Source: JAFGNB01 sp050304135 (lineage in GTDB: Bacteria; Fibrobacterota; Chitinivibrionia; Chitinivibrionales; Chitinispirillaceae). Taken from it: a stretch of 64,000 nt of DNA. The number at the start of each line of letters is the position of its first letter. Position 1 is the first letter of the stretch. This document shows, one piece after another, positions 52,643 through 61,200 of the stretch. The stretch covers positions 287,587 through 351,586 of the forward strand of contig JBNLDC010000005.1 in the NCBI GenBank assembly GCA_050304135.1, read 5' to 3'. Both the position numbers and the translations under genes were made by a program. The notes below the pieces were generated by a model. That model ran no database searches. It saw only the letters and a program-made list of their open reading frames with translations, and was not told where the DNA came from.

Positions 52643-53383
52643 GGCCGCACTGCCGCCGTTGACGCCGATTTCAAGATATCCCGCCGCACCGAAGTAGCAT
52701 AGTGGATCGTTCTGCGGAACAGCCGCAAAAAATTCTTCATACGTCAGTTCCACCGCAGGTGCACCTCCGGCAACAATCCGAACCTTTCTGCCGTGCAACA
52801 GTGACTTCTCCGCCTGTCCCACCGACGTTACCGCATTACCGAACCGGTCAACGGCAAGAATCTCCGTTTCGATCGAACCTGCATGTACTGCAGGATGCGG
52901 AAACGGGATGGTCACGTAGTCCGTGGTTTCCGCTCCGACGGTCACGAGCGGAGCGCCGTGTGCCATATGGGCGGCAACCGGACCGAATATATCACGTCCA
53001 TGAAAGGTGGGGCTCACCGCTTCGCAGTGGAAGAATTCACTGTTGTCAATGGTCCGGACCGTGACTGTTTCTTCCCGGGAAAATGCCCAGGAAAGCACCC
53101 CGTTGTCGGGACCGACAAAAAGATATCGACCGCTGTCGGCGCAGATCGCCTTGCGACCACTGCCCACCCCCGGGTCAACCACCACACAGAACGTGGTCCG
53201 TTCCGGGAAGGTTCGGTAACATGCGGCAAGCGTGAAGGCAGCGCTTCTGATGTCCCCGGGAGTAATATGGTGCGTTATATCCAGCATGACGGTACCGGGA
53301 CAGGCACTGAGCATTGCCCCTTTCATCTCTCCCACGAACCAGTCGGAAAGCCCGAAATCGGTAATCAGTGCAACGAGTGACAT
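52592..53383 (-). CDS. SAM hydrolase (S-adenosyl-L-methionine hydroxide adenosyltransferase)
   Basis: This DUF62 enzyme splits S-adenosylmethionine into adenosine and methionine. The 263-residue protein (ATG at 53383; a start ten codons upstream is open but less likely) has the conserved motifs ALITDFGLSDWFVGEMKG, VDPGVGSGRKAI, FVGPDNGVLSWAF, TFHGRDIFGPVAAHMA and the C-terminal DRFGNAVTSVG. The length is typical. Its physiological role in bacteria is unclear. It overlaps the LolA-like gene tail to tail and lies upstream of htpG's 3' end by 61 bases on the same strand. Confidence 0.93.
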   Translation of the reverse strand: MSLVALITDFGLSDWFVGEMKGAMLSACPGTVMLDITHHITPGDIRSAAFTLAACYRTFPERTTFCVVVDPGVGSGRKAICADSGRYLFVGPDNGVLSWAFSREETVTVRTIDNSEFFHCEAVSPTFHGRDIFGPVAAHMAHGAPLVTVGAETTDYVTIPFPHPAVHAGSIETEILAVDRFGNAVTSVGQAEKSLLHGRKVRIVAGGAPAVELTYEEFFAAVPQNDPLCYFGAAGYLEIGVNGGSAASRFGLSAGSRVELLLG

Positions 53384-53470
53384 ACGGCCCCTGTTTGGTA
53401 GAGGTGGCACGGATATAGTCTGAACCGGGATGCGACGCCAGGCATCACATCCCGATAATCATTGTACCAT

Positions 53471-55372
53471 TTATTGCGCTGAAGATGCAGCCGATACTTT
53501 CGCGAGCAGGCTGTTCACCCTGCGTGAGTAAGCCATCGGGTCGGGAACCATCTGTCCTTCGGCGATCAGCGCCTGTTCATACAGCAGGTTGACCCACTCT
53601 TCGAGTTCGCCATCCTTGGGATCCGCGGTATAACGGGCATGCATATTGACCAGTATCGGATGCTCGGCATTGATCTCGAGAATCCGCTTCGACTCCGGTA
53701 CCGCCTGTCCCATCGCCTTCATGAGTTTTTCCATGTGCGCACCCATGGCATTCGCTTCGCTCACCAGACAGGCGGGGCTGTCGGTAAGCCGGGTGGTGAC
53801 CTTCACCTCCTTGACCTGATCGGCAAGAACATTTTTGATGCGCTCGGACAGTTTCTTGAACTTCGATTCCGATTTTTTCTTAGCGTTCTTCTCTTCTTTA
53901 CCGAGATCACCGAGGTCAAGATCACCCTGCATCACCGAGGTGAGCTTTTTGCCATCGTAATTGGATACATCGTTGACTACCCACTCGTCAATCGGATCAA
54001 CCAGGTAGAGCACCTCGATGCTCTTTGACCGGAACACTTCGAGGTGCGGACTTTTGTCGACGATCTCGCGGCTGTCGCCGGTGATGTAGTAAATATCCTT
54101 CTGATCGTCGCGCATCCGTTCCACATACTGTTTGAGCGATGTCTGGTCCTCTTTCGTTGCCCCGTTGGTGGACTGAAACCGGACAAGTTCAAGCAACTGT
54201 TCCTTATTCTCGAAGTCCATGTGGAGTCCCTCTTTGACCACCGGACCGAACTCCATCCAGAATGTTTTGTAGGTTTCGGGTTCGTTCTCGGCAAGTTCCT
54301 TGAGCTTACCGAGGATCTTGCCGACGAGTGTCTTCTTGATTTTCTCGATAACCGGATTTTTCTGGAGCATCTCACGGGAAATGTTGAGCGGCAGATCTTC
54401 CGAATCGACCACCCCGCGCACAAACCGCAGGTACTCCGGCAGCAGCTCCTTGCAGTTGTCCATAATGAACACGCGCTTGACATAGAGCTTTACCCCGTGT
54501 TTGCGTTCCATGGAGAAAAGATCAAACGGCGATTTGGTCGGAATGAAAAGAAGCGATGAATACTCCATGATTCCTTCGGCACGGTTGTGCAGAACGGAGA
54601 GCGGATCATCGAATCCGGCGAGTACCTGCTGGTAGAACTCCTTGTACTGTTCATCGGTGATTTCCGACTGCGGCCTGCGCCAGAGCGGTTTCGTCTGGTT
54701 GACCACTTCCTCTTTTCCCTTGTCGTCCGGGAGATAGATCGGAAACGCGATGAAGTCGGAGTATTTTTTAATCAGGGAGCGGATCTGCCAGTCCTCGGCA
54801 AAGGTCGCCTCATCCTCCTTGAGATAGATGACGATATCGGTCCCATGCGTTTCGCGGGTTGTCTCCTGCAGTGAAAAATCACTTTCACCGGTTGATTCCC
54901 ACTGCATGGCGGGCTCATCGCTGCCGGCCCGTTTCGTCACGAGCTTCACGCTGCCCGCCACCATGAACACCGAGTAAAACCCTACCCCGAACTGTCCGAT
55001 CAGATTCGAATCGGCCTTCTGGTCGCCGGTCATCTTCTCGAGAAACGCCTTTGAACCGCTCCGGGCAATGGTACCGATGTTGTCGATGATCTCCTGCCGG
55101 TTCATACCGATGCCGTTGTCGGAGATGGTGATGGTTTTCGCCGTTTTGTCGAGCTTGATCCGGATCGCCATCTCGTCGGTGTTCGCCTTGATCGCCTCGT
55201 TGGTGAGTGATTCGAACCGAAGTTTGTCAAGTGCATCGGATGCATTTGAGATAAGTTCACGCAGAAACACCTCTTTGTGTGAGTACAGTGCATGAATCAT
55301 CAGGTGAAGAAGCTGTTTCGCTTCGGTTTGAAACTCCATTTTCTGAGGACCGGTCGCTGTTGCTTCCGCCAT
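53471..55372 (-). CDS. htpG: Molecular chaperone HtpG (Hsp90)
   Basis: The 633-residue protein matches full-length bacterial Hsp90. The N-terminal GHKL ATPase has ELISNASDALDKLRF (catalytic Asn/Asp), ITISDNGIGMNRQEI and GQFGVGFYSVFMVA; the middle domain has LYVKRVFIMDNCKELLPEYL and LPLNISREMLQ; the C-terminal domain contains the dimerisation part and ends EGQMVPDPMAYSRRVN. AGGTAGTAGAT precedes the ATG. It is probably monocistronic. No heat-shock promoter motif was identified with confidence in the 415 bases upstream. Confidence 0.97.
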   Translation of the reverse strand: MAEATATGPQKMEFQTEAKQLLHLMIHALYSHKEVFLRELISNASDALDKLRFESLTNEAIKANTDEMAIRIKLDKTAKTITISDNGIGMNRQEIIDNIGTIARSGSKAFLEKMTGDQKADSNLIGQFGVGFYSVFMVAGSVKLVTKRAGSDEPAMQWESTGESDFSLQETTRETHGTDIVIYLKEDEATFAEDWQIRSLIKKYSDFIAFPIYLPDDKGKEEVVNQTKPLWRRPQSEITDEQYKEFYQQVLAGFDDPLSVLHNRAEGIMEYSSLLFIPTKSPFDLFSMERKHGVKLYVKRVFIMDNCKELLPEYLRFVRGVVDSEDLPLNISREMLQKNPVIEKIKKTLVGKILGKLKELAENEPETYKTFWMEFGPVVKEGLHMDFENKEQLLELVRFQSTNGATKEDQTSLKQYVERMRDDQKDIYYITGDSREIVDKSPHLEVFRSKSIEVLYLVDPIDEWVVNDVSNYDGKKLTSVMQGDLDLGDLGKEEKNAKKKSESKFKKLSERIKNVLADQVKEVKVTTRLTDSPACLVSEANAMGAHMEKLMKAMGQAVPESKRILEINAEHPILVNMHARYTADPKDGELEEWVNLLYEQALIAEGQMVPDPMAYSRRVNSLLAKVSAASSAQ

Positions 55373-55787
55373 ATCTACTACCTCCGAATGTTGTGGTTGT
55401 ATGTTTTTGGATGTATGACTATCGTGGATTTTAAATAAAAATACTATATGGAGCAGTAAAACAGAAACCGCATATCACGAAGAAGACCGGACATTCATGT
55501 AGCGCCAACCGGAGGAACCCCGCCTCAATCGGGTTACGCAGCAACTGATGAATAACTGACGGTATAAACATCAGCCCCTCATCGTATTCCCTCTTTATTA
55601 ACTGTCTCATGGTAATTTGCACCACTGTTCCGTGCTTTAATCTCGGAGTCGGTACCTGGGATCGGTATCGTCTTTATTTCAAGTCTTTTCGAAATCGGTA
55701 CAATTGAATTACCTGTAACAATACTTCTTGAATTGCTGATCCCAAGCTGAGTGACATGCCATGATCGGCCGTACAACCGTCCTATTT
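55373..55787. repeat. Intergenic region with dispersed repeat R2, copy B
   Basis: The 24-base core at 55604-55627 matches copy A at 26420-26443 with two differences, and similarity extends through a GAGTCGG stretch to about 55720. Minus-strand open frames here share a short peptide with the copy A region (SGANY-x-ETV), which shows shared DNA rather than a gene. An open frame at 55431-55625 (NPIEAGFL) faintly recalls REP-associated transposases but is too short to support. Confidence 0.6.
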
Positions 55788-57692
55788 TTATCGGTAAAAA
55801 AGGTAGCGATTTGCAGCAGTACCACCTTGAAAAATGCGCATAGAAACATACTGACCGGAATTATATGGCCGTCCGGTCACAACACGCCCAAGCAGGTCAT
55901 AGACCCTGGTTCCAACCGACATCCGGCAGCTGCCATGGATCGCCAGGGCCGGTTTAGGTACCCCCGACACGCCAAATAGCCGGGCTCCTGCATCGGTAAT
56001 CTGTCCTGCCGTGCGTAACGCACCATCGAAGTCGCAGAAAACCGGCACCATTGCTCCGGCGCTTCGCGCCGGGCTGGTTTCATCTAACTTCAGGAAATCA
56101 GGCGAGGAAAGATCAACGGAAACAAACTGCGGATCGGCCATCATGCCGTTGACATCGGCGCCCGCCGCCTGGAAGCTGTTGAATCCGTTGATGCCGTCAG
56201 CCGAGAACAGCAGTTGGCTGATGTTGGGAGCGTAGTAGATGTTGTTGTCAATCTGGTAGTTGTCAAGTGAGTTGCTCATGGAGATGCCTGATGCATACTC
56301 CATTGCGGTCGTGTGGAAGATGTTGTTTTTGATGACCGTATTGGTTGCACTGCCGTATACCATCGTGGTGCTTGAACCGTAACAGGAGTTGTTGTATATA
56401 GCCACGTCGTCTGATATGCCGACCAGAGCGTGGCTGCTCAGATTGAAGCCGTTATTGCATAGCAGGTTGTTGCGGACGGCTATATGTTTCGCTGTTACCC
56501 GTACTCCCCCGCTTCGCAGCAGATTCCCGTCCACGACACAGTATGTCTGGTATTCCTCCGACCCGCTGTTCTGCGGATGGATAGTCAGCATCTGATCGAA
56601 CCGATTCTGAAGAACGTAGACCTGACTTGTGCTGCCGCGTATGGTGATTTCGTCGTAATTGCTTTTTCCATCGGCGGCATCGTTATAGGCAATGACCGCC
56701 TTCGAACCGCCCTGAAACCGGATAAGGTGCTCAGGAGATCCGACCATTTCGGGATTCATGCTCTTACGACGCGAGATGTTGCCCACCAGTGCCAGACGGT
56801 TCACCGTTTCTGCGTAGGTCATATATACGCCATAATCATGGCAGTAGCAATCGAAGGCAAACGAATTTAATGTGTTACCGATACCCAGAGCACCTCGGGA
56901 GACGCTGTCGATCTCCATGCGCAGAAAAAGAAGATTGGCGGTGGATAAGCCGGTAGCTATTCCTCCCTGGCTCGGTACCGCATCACGGTTGTCGGACATT
57001 GAACGCAGGTGGACATCCATGAAACGCCAATCGTTGGTCGTACCGTTGATGTAGAACATTCCCCACCCCTCGGCATCACAGAACAGGATCGGCAACTCGT
57101 CCGACGGGTTGTCCGGATCGGTGTAGGAACCCACAATGCCTGGTCCGGCTTTGTCGTTCATTTTTATAATTGGCACGGTGAAGCGGTCGCCACGGCGGAT
57201 GAGTATGCGCGTGTTGGGCCCGCTCTTGTTGGTAATGGCGTAATCCGGGGTGGCAAGCGGTGCGTCCATTGACGTTCCGGCCGCCGAGTCGCTCCCGCCG
57301 TCGGCAACATAGTAGGTCGTACCGTCGAATGCGGTGACAACCACCTGGGCAGTAGCGGTTGCCGCATTGCCGAGGCGATCATGAACGGTAAGCTCTATCG
57401 TGTAGGTGCCGGGAGTTTCGTAGACATGTGCCGCCACAAATCCTCTCGTAACCGTGTATTTGCCTGTGGGATCGGTGCCGGTACCGTCGAAATCCCAGGC
57501 GAAATTCGCGTTGATATAATCACCTCCGTCAAGTCCGCCGGACGTAGTCGCATCGACAAATACGGCAAGTGGTGCTACTCCTGTTGTACGGCTCAGCTCT
57601 ATCTCAGGAGTGATGGCGGCCCGGAGAGTGCCGGACAGGAATACAAGGAACATTGTTATACCGACTAGAAGCATTGTGTCCGGGCTACGCAT
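55788..57692 (-). CDS. Secreted PKD and beta-helix surface protein
   Basis: From the ATG at 57692 (CAAGGAG upstream) the product has 634 residues with a signal peptide (LLVGITMFLVFLSGTLRA). A PKD domain follows (~30-115: APLAVFVDATTSGG, FAWDFDGTGTDP, GTYTIELTVHDRLGN). A right-handed beta-helix occupies most of the rest (~130-560), with YYVADGGSDSAAGTSMDAPL and many Asn-rich turns (RFQGGSKAVIAYNDAAD; VVDGNLLRSGGVRVTAKHIA). The last ~50 residues, RVYDLLGRVVTGRP and on, look like a type IX-type C-terminal sorting tail. It could be a pectin/polysaccharide-active protein or an adhesin; catalytic residues are not identified. Confidence 0.8.
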   Translation of the reverse strand: MRSPDTMLLVGITMFLVFLSGTLRAAITPEIELSRTTGVAPLAVFVDATTSGGLDGGDYINANFAWDFDGTGTDPTGKYTVTRGFVAAHVYETPGTYTIELTVHDRLGNAATATAQVVVTAFDGTTYYVADGGSDSAAGTSMDAPLATPDYAITNKSGPNTRILIRRGDRFTVPIIKMNDKAGPGIVGSYTDPDNPSDELPILFCDAEGWGMFYINGTTNDWRFMDVHLRSMSDNRDAVPSQGGIATGLSTANLLFLRMEIDSVSRGALGIGNTLNSFAFDCYCHDYGVYMTYAETVNRLALVGNISRRKSMNPEMVGSPEHLIRFQGGSKAVIAYNDAADGKSNYDEITIRGSTSQVYVLQNRFDQMLTIHPQNSGSEEYQTYCVVDGNLLRSGGVRVTAKHIAVRNNLLCNNGFNLSSHALVGISDDVAIYNNSCYGSSTTMVYGSATNTVIKNNIFHTTAMEYASGISMSNSLDNYQIDNNIYYAPNISQLLFSADGINGFNSFQAAGADVNGMMADPQFVSVDLSSPDFLKLDETSPARSAGAMVPVFCDFDGALRTAGQITDAGARLFGVSGVPKPALAIHGSCRMSVGTRVYDLLGRVVTGRPYNSGQYVSMRIFQGGTAANRYLFYR

Positions 57693-57988
57693 GGTCCGCA
57701 CTCCTTGACTGACAGGTGTTTTAATTTCAGGAAGCAGGCGGGTGCATAGTACGAATTCCTTTACATTAAGCATAATCACCATGCTTTTACCGCCTCCGCC
57801 GTCCTTGCTCAGGCCGACTTCACGGGAAAATATAAGTGGTCATACCAATAATTGTCAAATCTGATATTTTCGATCCTGCGGCTTTGAGTTCAAGCAAAAA
57901 AGCCTGATCGGTTCATCATTGATTTGCAGACTACAGGGAATCCTGCAGTCATAAATCCGGTTGGTATCCCGGAGATTGCCGCAATGAC
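57693..57988. other. Intergenic region, mostly unassigned
   Basis: Together with the remnant and hairpin that follow it makes a 571-base gap. This part is the upstream region of the beta-helix gene and shows only short frames without ribosome binding sites. Confidence 0.35.
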
Positions 57989-58165
57989 TGGAGGATTGAA
58001 CTTTACCGGCCATTCATTTTTACCGATTATTGCACGTATCTTGATCAGGGAATTGAAATTAATGTGCCGTATGCCTGCCGGGTCCGCCCGATGGTGGGAG
58101 GTGTGGAGTTGTGCAACTCCAATGAGGTTACCGTAATTTCGACGGGGAGAAGCCGGAGACGGTAA
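57989..58165 (+). pseudogene. Decayed C-terminal fibronectin-III fragment
   Basis: In one plus-strand frame without a start codon, WRIELYRPFIFTDYCTYLDQG is followed by NVPYACRVRPMVGG and LCNSNEVTVIS before a stop at 58163. The sequence resembles the end of a fibronectin type III domain (the YYRVRA...SNEVTV pattern). The comparable end of the giant adhesin on the other strand reads ISTYATYLDEGLTVGQEY. Upstream of ~57920 the frame is broken by stops, so I read it as a remnant of a surface-protein gene. Both the family and the decay are inference. Confidence 0.45.
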
Positions 58166-58193
58166 CATCTGCTTTACCGTACTCCTGAAAAGC

Positions 58194-58230
58194 AACGGCA
58201 CCCTTTATAGTTCAGGGTGCCGTTTTATTG
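58194..58230. terminator. Strong hairpin terminator
   Basis: AACGGCACCCT (58194-58204) pairs perfectly over eleven bases with AGGGTGCCGTT (58214-58224), followed on the plus strand by TTTATTGTC. It closes the remnant reading frame on the plus strand and may also stop transcripts of the giant adhesin on the minus strand. Confidence 0.85.
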
Positions 58231-58263
58231 TCACTTCGGTTTTGCCGGTAAAGGTAAGCCTTG

Positions 58264-61200
58264 TCAACGCCTCGTTCTCGCCGTCGGCACGGCATGCACA
58301 ACCCCCGACGGGCAACTTCCCGCTCCGGTGACGTAATACCAGTATTCCTGCCCGACGGTGAGTCCTTCATCGAGATACGTTGCATACGTGCTGATCGTGG
58401 TAGCGATCTGCACAAAGCCTTCATCCGGACCGGTCGTCGACCGGAACACCTGGTATTCGGGACTATCGTTGTGATTCCAGGTCAGTTGAACCTTGTTGAG
58501 TTTCGCACGGGCCATGAGTCCCTCTACACAACGCTGCTGCTCCACTTCGACAACAACCGTCTGCGGCTGTGAAGAACTGTTCCCGTTGTCATCGACGTAG
58601 TTCCAGGTAACGGTATACGTTCCCGGCTCGGTATAGCTGAGCGGATCTGACGTGGCTCCCGGAACGACCCCGGAACAGTTATCGGTTGCCGCAGGTGTTT
58701 CAATAATTTCCGCACTGCCCGTACCGGTAACCACCGGCAGTGGATCTGCATCGGGAACCGGAGCGATATCATCATCGACAACTACTGTTTGTGCCTGCGT
58801 GGAACTGTTACCGGTGGCATCGATAAAGATCCAGGTAATCGTGTAGGTCCCCTGTTCACTATAGTTGAGCGGATCGGAGGTCGTTCCTTCCACCGTTCCC
58901 GAACAGTTATCGGTAGCGGTCGGGGGAGAGGTCACTTCCACCCCGCACTGACCCGTCAACGTTGGTAATTCTGCAACATCCGGAACCGGAGCGATATCGT
59001 CATTGACAATCACCGTTTGGGTCTGAGATACGCGGTTACCGTTTCTGCCGACGTACGTCCACGTAACCGTAAAAGTCCCCTGAATATTGTACGACAACGG
59101 ATCACTTGTCGTGGCCAAAATCGTGCCGGTACAATTGTCCGTAGCTGTGGGAATTTCAGTTATTTCAACCCCGCATTGACCTGTTACGGTCGGTAAAGTT
59201 TCAACATCCGGTTCCGGAGCAGCATCATTGTGGACAACCACCGTTTGTTCCTGCGTAACGCTGTTGCCATTACCGTCACTGTAGTTCCAGGTTATGGTAT
59301 ACGTTCCCGGATCACTATATAAGAGCGGATCATTGGTTAAGGCAACTACCGGTCCCGCACAGTTATCCGTTGCGACAGGGGTAACCGTGACTTCAACACC
59401 GCACTGCCCGGTCAACGTCGGCAGTGTTCCCACATCTGGAACCGGAGCGACATCATCCTGAATGATTACGGTTTGTGTCTGGGAAGAGCTGTTGCCGTTA
59501 CCATCCACGTAGTTCCAGGTAATGGTATACGTTCCCTGGTCATTGTAGCTGAGCGGGTCGCCGGTGGTACCTTGAACCACCCCGGCACAGTTATCCGTCG
59601 CTGTGGGAACGGCTGTAATTGTAGCACCACATTGTCCGGTGATATCCGGCAGTGTTGCAATATCCGGTACCGGAGCAAAGTTATCATTTACGGTTACCGT
59701 CTGCGACTGAGTTGCGCTGTTACCGTGCCCATCACTGAACGTCCACGTGATCGTGTAGATTCCCTGCTCACTGTAACTCAGCGGATCCCCGGTGGTACCT
59801 TCAACCGAACCGACGCAGTTATCTGTTGCTGTGGGAACCATGGTTATTTCGGCATTGCATTCACCGCTTATTTCAGGTAATGTCGCCACATCCGGTACCG
59901 GTGCGACCTTGTCACTGACAACTACCGTCTGCGTCTGGGATGAGTTGTTGCCCTGTCCATCAGAATAGTTCCAGGTAATGGTGAAAGTCCCCTGTTCACT
60001 GTACGACAATGGATCGTCGGTTGTTCCGGTTACCGTCCCGGCACAGTTATCCGTTGCAGTCGGGGTACCAGTGACATCCACACCGCACTCGCCGGTCAGT
60101 GTCGGGAGCGTTTGATTATCCGGGACAGGAGCAATATCGTCGCCGACAACCACTGTTTGTGTCTGCTGTGCGCTGTTGCCTTTAGCATCCGAATAGCTCC
60201 AAGTAATGGTGAAGGTTCCCTGTTCACTGTACGACAACGGATCGTCAGTTGTTCCGGTTACCGTTCCCGCACAATTGTCCGTTGCGGTCGGTGTTTCAGT
60301 TACTTCCACTCCGCATTGGCCCGCAAGCGTCGGGAGCGTTCCCGCATCCGGGACGGGAGGTACATCGTCATTGACCGTCACCGATTGTGTCTGTGATGCG
60401 GTATTCCCGTTGGCATCCGTATAGGTCCAGGTGATGGAAAACGTTCCCTGTTCCGTATAGGAAAGCGGATCTTCAGTGGTTCCCTCAATGGAGTTTCCTT
60501 CCCCGTCCATCGCGGTGGGAATTTCCGTCACCTCCACCAGACACTGCCCTTCAAGCGGTGGAAGCGGATCGAGATCCGGTACCGGCGGTTCATCATTCAG
60601 GTAGAAATAAAAGTTCGCGGTGGTCACCTGCTGATCGACTATTTCCACTTCCCGGGAAGTGGTATCACACTGATACGGCTCAACGACAACACAGACAACG
60701 GTGAAGGTTCCGATCGGAAGGCTCTCGAAAATATAGTAACCGTTCGTATTTGTTGTCGTGTGTGCATACATCCCGTAATCGTCATGTAGTTCAATAGTGA
60801 CATTTTCAACCCCGCCTTCAGGTCCGATTACCTGACCATCAAGCACACCACTGTTACTTTCAATTTCTCCGACAATAATTGCCCGGGTGGCCGCGTTGTT
60901 GAGCATTCTCGATTCTTCGTATGACGGATCGATTTCCGCTTCGATAATATGCACCCCGTCAAGTTCCGCCTGCCAGTTTATAAAGACATATCGGGCACCG
61001 TAATCGGGCGGACCGACGGTAATGGACGGCAGCACGGTTGATCCGATCAGTTGTTTCGGTGAGCCGGGCCTTGTCGCATAAAAATTGATCGGGACATTCT
61101 CGGCATCGAGAGTACTGTTCGTTGCCCAGTAATGAAATTCCGTGAAAACCGTTGTTTCTTCTCCGGGATCGGGATTGAATTCCGAGAAATGGATATGTTC

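Noticed and set aside
55431..55625. Possible REP-associated transposase fragment (NPIEAGFL stretch)
   Set aside because: Only one weak motif is present and the His-x-His and Tyr catalytic residues are absent, so it cannot be supported.
57890..58201. Minus-strand frame of 103 codons between the beta-helix and adhesin genes
   Set aside because: No ribosome binding site or protein-like pattern; the plus strand here reads as a fibronectin-III remnant instead.
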